NCBI GenBank assembly: GCA_023630585.1
Contig: CM042539.1
Span: 27,056,255 to 27,120,254 of the forward strand
Direction of reading: 5' to 3'
DNA length: 64,000 nucleotides
Origin: Cranoglanis bouderius
Lineage: Eukaryota; Chordata; Actinopteri; Siluriformes; Cranoglanididae
Shown: positions 22,867-31,724 of the stretch, in pieces
How the letters are laid out: every line of letters starts with the position of its first letter
How positions within the stretch are numbered: the first letter of the stretch is position 1
Notes under the pieces: model-generated
What the model was told of the DNA's origin: nothing
The model's input: only the letters and a program-made list of their open reading frames with translations
Databases searched by the model: none
Position numbers and translations under genes: made by a program

Positions 22867-24548
22867 AATAAGAAAAGCATTGAGAAATAGCCAGATCATG
22901 GGCTTAATACTTTGACAAAAAAAAGACCTTGCTTTACAAAAATGATCAAATGCAATTTTGCCATAATGATAATGATCTTGGTGCTGACAGTTAATTTTTG
23001 ATTATGTAAAATGAATCATAACTCTTACAAATATAACATTTGTTTTTGACACTGGTTATTTAGTTTAGATATGGTTTGGAAATTTAATTAAAACATCTGT
23101 TCAAAGGGAAAATTATACACAACCAGAAACTCAATGTTGCCAACATACATTTTGTTGTTTATGAGTGTGAGTTTATTCTATTAATTCTTGTAATGTGAAA
23201 TATTATAGAGAAATGGTAAGTCCTTGGTTTTATGTACTAAGTGGGGTTGCATTTAATTTGCATTAACCAAAGATTACATTATGTCTTAATTCGCATGTTC
23301 ATGCTCATTTTATTTTTGGTGACAGTGGTTTTGTTGGTTGGTCAAAGCCCATGGTATGCTTGCCCAATATTGATTTTCCCCTGATCTCAATTTTCCCTTT
23401 TAAATTAAATTTAATAAAATTAAAATAAAGATTTATTCATCCAGAACTAATAGCCTAAAAAAGAATTTCCACCATTTCTGGTTTAGGGAGCATATTGGAG
23501 TATATTGGAATATTGCAGAAATAATATTACCAACTGTGCATTCGTGAATTGTGGCAATTGTGAAAATCTTTAAATGATGTTTTCTAGTAATGCACAGTAA
23601 GCAGTTTAAAATAATTGCACGTTTCCATATAATACTTTTGCAAATTGGTTGTCTAATATTGACAAGAAGCTGTGGCTTCTTTGGGAATTATTTTCATTAA
23701 CGGAGCAAAAATAAACAAAATAATTTGGCCATATAGTGTCTGAAATGTCAGTTACCCGATATTACCACCTATGATTCCCTGCCACACTTGGCCTATGGCC
23801 GAATCACAGCCATGCTGGCATTCAGTATAACAGCGCTCTTGCTTGTGTGATATTGCAGTACGAGAGCATGTGCACAAATCATTCCACATTCACATGTCGA
23901 TTGGCTTATCTGCCATTTTCTGGTGAGAAAAAGTTATTTTAGAGTATTTTTGACTGATAACTCGCACTTTTATACACTCACAGCCTCAACCACCACCTCA
24001 AACTATAACACCCATAATGCAGTGCACCTAAACATGAAGACTTTACTCTCTAATACTACTCTGATGTTTTTGCGGAGCTCCTATGTAAAATGCACATTGG
24101 TTGGCAGTTCTGGTAATATAATATAATTGGCTGGATAACTGGATATTGTGGAAAATGTAATATTGTGTAAGAATGCTAATATTGTTAAATCCTACAAGCA
24201 TAGCTAATAGTGTACAATACTGGTGTACAATACTAAGCAATACTGCTGTAATATATGCAGGGTCTTGAGAAGTGACATACAGTATGTGTGAGCTCATCTC
24301 CCCCAAATAATGAAATCTTTCCCAGCAAACCTATGTTGAAAACAGTTATTTCATACTTTCTAACAAGTACTGGAATTTTGTCTCAGATTACCTCAAAGAA
24401 ATAATTTTGGGGAACAATATTGGGGAAATAAATAAATATAAATAAATATGTGACCTTTAGAGGTGGTTGCGTTGATACTGGCATTGATTTTGATGTCACT
24501 TGGCTGAGAAAGGGTTTTTGATAAATGACTTATCTTGCTATGTTACAG
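22867..24548. other. Remainder of the leader intron
   Basis: AT-rich, no coding signal. 23,570-23,640 repeats 21,610-21,700. The intron ends in the acceptor 'cttgctatgttacag' at 24,548, identical to that of the minus-strand paralog. Confidence 0.45.
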
Positions 24549-24605
24549 AGAGAGCACTCATCTCCCTTAAAGTGATAAAACAAGACCACTTTTCCTGCAT
24601 CCAAT

Positions 24606-25784
24606 ATGATTTATGCTGAAGAATTTATTCTGGAGAACAAGGAAAAGATTGAAATGGGAGTGAAGATGCTAGGCCAAAGCTGTGAGTTCATAGCAGCCAC
24701 TGTAGGCCACCTCCATCCTGTGGTGAAATTTTTTTTTCTTGGCACAGCTAAGCTCCTTAAAAACCCAAACAGCGAAGAGGCTGTGTATTTTGCTAAGCAG
24801 GTTGAAATTGTCAACGAGAAGTTGGAAGGGATCCAAGGTGAGATTCAAAACCTGGCGCAGGTGCTGCAGAAATCATCGTTGAACACCCAGAACTTTAAAC
24901 CTGAGGCAAAGATAATGAACCAGTATGAATATTTTAAACAAATTTTTACAGCCACAGTCGACTTTCAGGATAGAAAGATAAAGACATTCCTTGAGATTTT
25001 TGAGGCAAGTGAGAAAGACAAGAGCCTTGATTGGTTGTACGATGCCATCATTGGAAAGAACATCTCTGGAGATGCAATGCTGGACACAATACTGGTCACT
25101 GAGCAGTGGAACAGGAGAGCAGTGGAGAAATTCTGTGCTCGCCTGAAGGAGCTGTTCTTTGTTGGGATCATAGCAATGATGGGCTACACTGCACTAAAGG
25201 AAGACACTTTTGGAGAGGATATGGTGAAGACATGGACCACTCGCTTGGAGGACGTGGAGAAGCGCATGAAGGCAGCAGTGGATGAATGTGTGAACAACTT
25301 TGCTGATCATGCCAAGGTTGACATAGATCAGATGCTCAAGAATAAGCAGAAAAGTGTCAACCGCGAATTTACTAAGTTCCTACTGGATGCCCTTGTCAAG
25401 AAGTATGACTGGGTGTCCTGGTCAGTTAGGGTGTTTAATTATGATGGAAGGAATTTCTGGAAGTATCTGCTTGGAAAGCGATACCATGTAAGTGGTAAAG
25501 TTGACAATTATTTTGACATTTTGTGTGATGAAACAATAAAAATCGTGGTGTCTTTTGCTGCGAACCCTAAACCACTCAACATGAGCCAGATAAAAGATCA
25601 ACTAGAGAAAGAGAAGGGTGACGTGGAATCTGTGGCTGAGTCTCTGTACAAGAGTCTTCCCAACTGCCTTGTGCATGCTGTCCATCACTGTAAGAGAGTG
25701 GAGGAAGAAAACAATTTCATCCCTGGGCACTTTATTTATTGTAATTCTCACAAAAGAGCACACATTTTTATCCACTCAGAATAA
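24606..25784 (+). CDS. rpz-like: Rapunzel-family protein, long form (392 aa)
   Basis: Intact single coding exon. The start MIYAEEFILENKEKIEMG aligns with the minus-strand paralog. The leader is spliced (acceptor at 24,548). A helical N-terminus holds a hydrophobic patch at 30-50, then a likely coiled coil at 65-95 (KQVEIVNEKLEGIQGEI). The rapunzel core contains a hydrophobic stretch at 183-197 (LFFVGIIAMMGYTAL) and an amphipathic WTTRLEDVEKRMKAAVDEC segment. A C-terminal extension (about 258-392, YDWVSWSVRVFNYDG ... AHIFIHSE) is absent from the short forms. No signal peptide or catalytic motif is seen. In the zebrafish family only a skeletal overgrowth phenotype is known. The function of the extension is unknown to me. 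Confidence 0.9.
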   Translation: MIYAEEFILENKEKIEMGVKMLGQSCEFIAATVGHLHPVVKFFFLGTAKLLKNPNSEEAVYFAKQVEIVNEKLEGIQGEIQNLAQVLQKSSLNTQNFKPEAKIMNQYEYFKQIFTATVDFQDRKIKTFLEIFEASEKDKSLDWLYDAIIGKNISGDAMLDTILVTEQWNRRAVEKFCARLKELFFVGIIAMMGYTALKEDTFGEDMVKTWTTRLEDVEKRMKAAVDECVNNFADHAKVDIDQMLKNKQKSVNREFTKFLLDALVKKYDWVSWSVRVFNYDGRNFWKYLLGKRYHVSGKVDNYFDILCDETIKIVVSFAANPKPLNMSQIKDQLEKEKGDVESVAESLYKSLPNCLVHAVHHCKRVEEENNFIPGHFIYCNSHKRAHIFIHSE

Positions 25785-26255
25785 TGGAATTTAGATCAAA
25801 CTAAATATACTGATGGCAATCAGTCATATATTTTCCGTCTCTGTGTTCTCTGATCTTAACAGTAAGTAATGCAATGATATAAAGTGTGCCAATGCATACA
25901 ATTAATTTTTTTTGCTTCTTATTCTCTGTAATCTGTAAAATTGTATATGTGACTATCTTATAAGAAGATGTATGAATTTACTCTAAAACGTTTAATCAAG
26001 GGAATTATGCATACACTATATGTGTCTGAGCACTTTTGTATTCTTTCGATCACATTTAATTAAAATGGTAGTATGTTTATAAATGTCATTTGTACCATGT
26101 GTTGCTGTAATGATTAACCTAACCATTTTACAGTAAACCAATTATATTAAAAAATATTCAAAACTTTGTCTACCTAACTGTTGTTTGCTAATCCATGCTG
26201 TCTCATTTACATGCTTTCATGTCATTCAGCCAAATTACTACTTTGCCCATAAATT
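25785..26255. other. 3' flank of the plus-strand long-form gene
   Basis: Probable 3' UTR and flank. The first bases after the stop (atggaatttagatcaaac) mirror those after the minus-strand copy (rc of 2,120-2,144). No other feature seen. Confidence 0.5.
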
Positions 26256-26258
26256 TTA

Positions 26259-26375
26259 AATAAAAAGAATCAACTTTAAATAAAAAGTTAACTTTAAATA
26301 AAACCGTCAACCTTAAAAATAAAGAAGTCAACTTTAAATAAAAAGAGTCCATTTTTAAAAATAAATAAATAAAGA
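26259..26375 (+). repeat. Minisatellite, unit about 20 bases (AACTTTAAATAAAAAG type)
   Basis: Five or so imperfect units of 'caactttaaataaaaag'. The reverse complement of the same unit is tandemly repeated at 35,835-35,940. Confidence 0.8.
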
Positions 26376-26689
26376 AGTGTTGCGACCCAGTCTAGGATTA
26401 GGTTGCACAATGCAAGTAAAGGCAAGGAGTTATATCTAAAGTGGAGTGAAATGAGTATATGGTACCCTATGAGACACACACAGGAGTAAGCTCAATAGGT
26501 GATATATTACAGAATATATATGTATTAGTGAGATTCAGTACACATGCAGAAACCAAGGAAAACTTCAGATGATGTATTCCTGGGGTGGAAGCAGCAACAC
26601 AAGGCTGATGTAGCAGCAGCTGAGGCCAAGAAGCAAAGCCTGGAGTTGGGAATGCACTATTCTTTCAGTTGCAAGATGTTTGAGGGTTT

Positions 26690-27570
26690 TATTGCATGTA
26701 CTGTCTGTTTCAAATCCACCCACAACATTTCTATGTGATTCAAGTCCAGACTGTGACTAAGCCAGATCCTGTTGAAAGGTCCAGCTTTCGGTTCAGCTTC
26801 AAGTTTCGGACAAATGGCCTCACATTATCTTCAGGCACTCTTTGATATGATGCAGAATTCATATATTTGAATCAGTGAATGCAAGCTGGCCAGTCCCTGA
26901 AGCAGCGAAGCAACCCCAAACCATAACATTAACATTTATATGCTCATTGGCAAATTGTATTCTTGCAAAGGCTTTTTCCAGGCACGCCTCCCATGCAGGT
27001 CAAATTTGTGCAATCTCTTTCTGATTGTAGACGCATGCACATAGAAGACTTCTTTTTAAATCAGATGGTCTGCTCTTGGGCTGAATTTGCTGGGACGGCC
27101 AGTCCTGGACAAATTGGCAGTCGTGAAATCTGCGCCATTTGTAGATTATTTTCCTTACACTGGAATGATGTATTTCAAATAATCTTTTAAAATCCCTTGC
27201 CAGACTCATAGGCATCCACAACCTTTACCCTATACACTAGATATGAGAGGGGTATAAATAAGACAGGTTCCACCTGCACTCCCTAAACAGGTTCTAATCA
27301 CTGGCACCCAATCTTCAACACCTGATTCTAATTCTATGGATTTGAAGGTGTGCTAAATGTTGGGGTGTACTTACTTTTTCCATGTGACTGATCTGTTTTT
27401 AGGTTAACTTAAATTATGAAAATTACTGCAAAATGTCAACTGTATGTGACAGAGTGTAGCACCTTTATTAACAGGTGCGGTTTCAAAGAGGATCAAATGT
27501 TTGCTTGTCCAAACATGTCAAAAAAAAGCCAAGAATTTCCCTGGGGTGTACTTATTTTTTCCACATGAAT
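26690..27570 (-). mobile_element. Decayed Tc1-like element
   Basis: The right part carries termini-like words 'ggggtgtacttactttttcc' and 'ggggtgtacttattttttcc' at 27,361 and 27,543. The minus strand encodes a transposase N-terminal fragment (LARDFKRLFEIHHSSVRKII YKWR, split here) around 27,100-27,210. No intact frame. Confidence 0.65.
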
Positions 27571-29037
27571 GTATTTTACAGTCCTCAATGCTAAGCTGCT
27601 TCATGTTGGGCAAAGGCTCAAAGAACTCAGAAATAGATTGCTGAAAAAAATTAGGGGAGTACAGACTATTATAAAACTCTTTTTTGTAGATTACTGCAAA
27701 AAACTGGCAATGATTCTGGGGTCCTCAACAATATCACCATTAATACACAGTTCAGGGCTGTGGGGGGCAGGTGCTCAAGCAGAAAAAGGGGCACCCTGCC
27801 CATAATTGTTTATAAAAAATAAAGTTACCTACTGTAAAACATCTTTTCATTACTTACATATTTATTTATTTATTTTTTAAACACATAACTCAGGGACAGC
27901 TACTTGGTGGCCAGGGATGTCACCGGCCCCAAATGGTCATGCACATAGGAAGGAGTGTGTAATTTCATCAAGTGGAAATTACGTTATCAAACTTGGAGAG
28001 ACGCAAAAATAAAGTTTTTAGCCCTGAATAATTCTCCGCTTGGAGCGGTTTGTCACTGCGTAACTGAAAGTCAGTAAAAGAAGACGGCAGTGTTGTAATT
28101 TTGTATCTTCAGAGAACGGAGTGTTGTATTTTATCTTCAGTGGACGGAGACGAGACCAATCAGACAGGGTTTACAGGAAAACATGTGGAAATACTCGTGT
28201 CTTATTGGCTGACAGGTCTCAATTCTGTCAATTGCTAGTATAGAATATAACAACAAAGCATACTCTAAAAGCATAATCTAATAATCCATATGAGTTAAGA
28301 AGCATAATCAATATGTATAGTCAATACTTAGAAGTATAAATATAACTGTGAAATACATTCTAATCAGACTATAGTCTAAATGTGTACTGAGTCAGACGAA
28401 TCCTGTGTTTTACTGCACAGCAGGTGTTTTTCTGTATCATCCGGTATTTTCTCTGCATAGCTATATAACAGCACTTAGACATCTTGTTAGAAGAATCCTA
28501 TGTTTCCCTGCACAACAGTTTCCTCCCATGGCAATAAATTAGCAATTAGACATTCACCAAAACTGTGTTTTCAATCAAGACCCCTTTGGGGCTTGCAGAC
28601 CAGTGTTGAGCGGAAGATAATGCCTACAGGAAAAAGAGCATCGGGCTGGAACGAAAGCCAAAAAATCATTAAGATAAAGGGGTGAATTTGGGGACAGAGT
28701 GAAAATCGTGTACTGATAAAACCTTTTTAAAATAATCAAATGATTGCGCATGTGCCACAAATGTGACCTTGTCCTAAGAAAACCTTATAGAACATATCAG
28801 TTAACTACTCATGTGCCACAAATGTAAATATCATATAGACATGAATAATTAATTAAGGCGACGGAGATTGGTTTGTTTTTAGAAAGAAAAGGTTAATACC
28901 CTGCCTAGGGATAAGTTTACTGTTTCAGAAAAGTATATAAGGGCATGTATGTGTTTGCATAATTCAGACTTTCTGCAGACTGTCTCACTTTATTGTTGTT
29001 TCAATAAAGTTTGATTTCTTTTTGGCATCTACAAACC
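27571..29037 (+). mobile_element. Unassigned DNA ending in a possible LTR fragment (low confidence)
   Basis: Most of the stretch is unrecognised. Near its end 'gtatataagggc' (28,934) and 'caataaagtttgatttc' (29,001) are spaced like the TATA box and polyadenylation signal of an LTR. The solo LTR at 29,043 is inserted directly after. No start of this putative LTR could be fixed. Confidence 0.3.
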
Positions 29038-29042
29038 CTTTG

Positions 29043-29980
29043 TGTTAGCTCTCGCCACTCGCTGCTCCGCGAAGGAGCAGCATATCTAGCTGCCCTGCTA
29101 CGGAGCAGCATATCTGCGCGCTTTCCAGCGCTATTAAAAAAAACTCTCCGATGGACATTCCATTCACAAAGACTCTGGTTTTGTTTATGTTGCCATGTGC
29201 TCCTCTGTTTTTGTTTACGTCATGCCTCTTCCCCTGCTTCCTTATTGGTCCGTTGGGTTTGTGTCACATTATGTTTCCTCCCATGTTCTGTCATTGGTGC
29301 TCCCGTTATTGTCTGATTATTGTTTCCAGGTGTCGTGCGTTTCTTCTTGTTTCCTTTTGATTACCTTTGTTACTAAAACCCCTATTTGTGTCCACTTCAT
29401 CGCGGAGTATTGATGAAGAATAACTGAAAGTGACTTGTGATAGCTAAACATAACTATATGTCCCTGATGATAATGATAGGTAGCAATGAAGCTAAAGAAT
29501 CGTAGTTTTTCCTAGGTTTTTGTTTACCAGGTGTTCCCTGGTCCTTGCACTTGTTCTTAATTTTTTGTTTACCCGGCGTTCCCGGGTTCTTGAATTCATG
29601 TCTCGTTACTTCCTGGATTTTTGCCCTGTAAGCCTTTGGATTACTGTTTCATGATTTCCTGGATTTTTGCCCTGTAAGCCTTTGGATTACTGTTTCATGA
29701 TTTCCTGGAGTTTTTGCGTGTAAGCCTTTGGATTACTGTTTCATGATTTCCTGGATTTTTTCCCTGTAAGCCTTTGGATACTGTTTCATGATTTCCTGGA
29801 TTTCTGCCCTGTAAGTGTTCTCATCTGTGGCTAACCCTTTTTGGAAGATTGACGTGCTGTGTTTGTGTTTTTTGTATTGTTGTCCCATCACTTCTGAATG
29901 TGCCCTTTTGTTGTTCCTAGTAAACTGACCACTTTCCCCTGCGAGTGCATCCTGTTTCCCTTTTAACCCCGGTGTTGTAA
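29043..29980 (+). mobile_element. Solo LTR of the Gag-zinc finger retrotransposon family, interrupted near its end
   Basis: Starts TGTTAGCTCTCGCC and resembles the LTRs at 29,981 and 32,791. It contains GCGGAGTATT at 29,402, AGTAAACTGACCAC at about 29,918 and the tail ...ggtgttgtaa. Its last bases (cgtaaca) lie after the inserted element at 33,416-33,422. Target-site duplication CTTTG is present at 29,038-29,042 and 33,423-33,427. A ~47-base tandem repeat ('catgatttcctggatttttg' unit) lies at 29,610-29,815. No internal region is present, as after LTR-LTR recombination. Confidence 0.85.
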
Positions 29981-30611
29981 TGTTAGAGCTCTCGCCAATC
30001 GCTGCTCCGGGAAGGAGCAGCATGTCTACGCGCTTTCTAGCGCTAGTATTTAAAAAAGAACTCTCCGCTGGACATTCCGATAACAAAGACTCTGGTTTTG
30101 TTTACGTTGCCATGTGATTCTTTGTTTTTGTTTGTCATGTCTCTGCCCCCGTTTCCTCATTGGTTCTGTGGTTATCTTCTAATTATTATTTCCAGGTGTC
30201 ATATATTACTTCTGATTCGCGCTTAATTTCCGTGGATACTAAAACCCCTAAGTTTGTCCAGATCTTTGCGGAGTATTGAGTTATATTGAGTTAGATCGAA
30301 CGAAAATGATATTGAACTGAACTGTAAACCTTGCGATTTGTCTTCCTGGATTTTTGCCTTGTAAACCTTGCGATTTGTCTTCTTGGATTTTTTGCCCGGT
30401 AAACCTTGCGATTTGTCTTCTTGGATTTTTGCCCTGTAAACCTTGCGATTTGTCTTCCTGGATTTTTGCCCTGTAAACCTTGCGATTGCTCTTTATTTAT
30501 GTTGATGTTTTCACTTTTGAATGTGCCTGATGTTTTTTTTGTTTCTAATAAACTGACCACTTTCCCCTGCGAGTGCATCCTATCTGACTCTTCACCCCAA
30601 GTATCGTAACA
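29981..30611 (+). repeat. 5' LTR of copy 1
   Basis: 631 bases. The inferred transcript start is GCGGAGTATT at 30,268, polyadenylation signal AATAAA at 30,547-30,552. Between them lie four full and one partial copies of a ~37-base unit ('gtaaaccttgcgatttgtct...'). Confidence 0.85.
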
Positions 30612-30612
30612 G

Positions 30613-30622
30613 AATACTCCGC
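30613..30622 (+). promoter_or_regulatory. Self-complementary primer-binding site of copy 1
   Basis: AATACTCCGC, two bases after the 5' LTR end, is the exact reverse complement of GCGGAGTATT at 30,268-30,277 inside the LTR. The latter sits where the transcript should begin. Self-priming by the RNA 5' end is the mechanism established for Tf1 and proposed for the vertebrate sushi group. No TGG-type tRNA complement is seen here. Confidence 0.75.
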
Positions 30623-30703
30623 CAAAAAATGGATGGAGCGTGGAAAGTGAGGGCATGCCGCGCCATGCTACACCACGCCGTGCCACGCCACGCCACATTT
30701 ACA

Positions 30704-31702
30704 ATGCCTGCAAACAATTCAATTTTTTTCCCCCAATGGACGTTTGTTTATCCCCCCGATGAGTTTGATGGCTTTTCCACCTGGCCACAGTGCTTCTGTT
30801 TGCAGGCACAGATTTATTTCCTGAGTTTGGAGGACCCCAAGCCCGACGAGGAACAGTGGGTGGGGTTCCTCCTCTCTGGTTTGGTCGGCTCTGCTCGCCA
30901 ATGGGCAGAGCTTCACCTTGCCAGTGGATCCACGAAGTTCGAAACAGTTTCGGGCTTTGTGGATCTACTCGTCCAGGTGTTCGGAAGCCCAGACTTCCAA
31001 CCCGACCTCAGGACCTTTTTGGGGAAGGACCGTCTGGGCGACCGACCTAGCCACTCTTTCCTGGAGTATTATGGGGGTAAGTGGGCTAACGTGGCGGCCT
31101 GCTCCTCACATCCCCTAAACCAGGAGTGTTCCACCGAGGGATGCACCTGCCCAGCCATCCTGCAGTGCCCCACCTGCAGGAACCAGGGAGTAAGGAGCAG
31201 CTTCTTCTGCTCCCAAAACTGTTTCAAGGGCAGCTGGCGGGTGCATAAGCGGCTCCACCAGCGGGCACCCTCAGAGCTCCAGCAGGAGGTCTTCTCAGCG
31301 GAGCTGCAACTGGAGGTTAACATGGCGAGCTCCAGCCGGAGACCCAGTAGGAAGTCTCCACAGCGGAGCTGCAACTGGAGGTTAACATGGCGACCTCCAG
31401 CCCCGAGCTCCAGCCGGAGACCCAGTAGGAAGTCTCCACAGCGGAGCTGCAACTGGAGGTTAACATGGCGACCTCCAGCCCCGAGCTCCAGCCGGAGACC
31501 CAGCAGGAAGTCTCCACAGCGGAGCTGCAACTGGAGGTTAACATGGCGACCTCCAGCCCTGAGCTCCAGCCGGAGGCCCAACAGAAGGTCTCCAGAGCGG
31601 AGCTGCAACTGGAGGTTAACCAGGCGACCTCCAGCCCCAAGCAGCAGCCAGCGAATAAAGAGGAAACCTCCTCTCCTGGCCTGCTCGTCTCAGAGGTTCT
31701 AG
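30704..31702 (+). CDS. Gag capsid-like / METAP1-type C6H2 zinc finger fusion, copy 1 (frameshifted downstream)
   Basis: I choose the ATG at 30,704 (MPANNS) because copy 2 has an ATG-CCT-GC at the matching place; an upstream in-frame ATG lies at 30,629. Domain 1 (30,740-31,080): Ty3/sushi-type Gag wording FVYPPDEFDGFSTWPQC, then EEQWVGFLLSGLVGSARQWA, then FVDLLVQVFGSPDFQ. Domain 2 (31,127-31,258, 44 codons): C-x4-C-x7-C-x2-C-x10-C-x3-C-x7-H-x3-H with LQCPTC, FFCSQNCFKGSW and HKRLH. This is the zf-C6H2 finger known from the N-terminus of methionine aminopeptidase 1. It takes the place where a CCHC nucleocapsid knuckle would be expected. After it, acidic ELQxEVNMATSSP repeats of 78 bases begin, but a ~13-base deletion near 31,327 shifts the frame into Arg/Ser-rich wording until the stop. 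Confidence 0.8.
   Translation: MPANNSIFFPQWTFVYPPDEFDGFSTWPQCFCLQAQIYFLSLEDPKPDEEQWVGFLLSGLVGSARQWAELHLASGSTKFETVSGFVDLLVQVFGSPDFQPDLRTFLGKDRLGDRPSHSFLEYYGGKWANVAACSSHPLNQECSTEGCTCPAILQCPTCRNQGVRSSFFCSQNCFKGSWRVHKRLHQRAPSELQQEVFSAELQLEVNMASSSRRPSRKSPQRSCNWRLTWRPPAPSSSRRPSRKSPQRSCNWRLTWRPPAPSSSRRPSRKSPQRSCNWRLTWRPPALSSSRRPNRRSPERSCNWRLTRRPPAPSSSQRIKRKPPLLACSSQRF
31270..31640 (+). repeat. 78-base coding tandem repeat in copy 1
   Basis: About four and a half units around 'gagctgcaactggaggttaa catggcgacctccagccc'. In the ancestral frame each unit encodes AELQLEVNMATSSPELQPE-type residues; copy 2 has diverged units of the same repeat at 47,340-47,660. Confidence 0.85.
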
Positions 31703-31724
31703 AAGAAACCTCCACTCCAAGTCC

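Noticed and set aside
26544..26738. Short open frame with LGWKQQHKADVAAAEAKKQS.
   Set aside because: Low-complexity helical wording without a recognised family, start context or paralog in the window.
29610..29815. Possible CRISPR-like array of repeats and spacers.
   Set aside because: Units are contiguous with no unique spacers, lie inside an LTR and the DNA is vertebrate.
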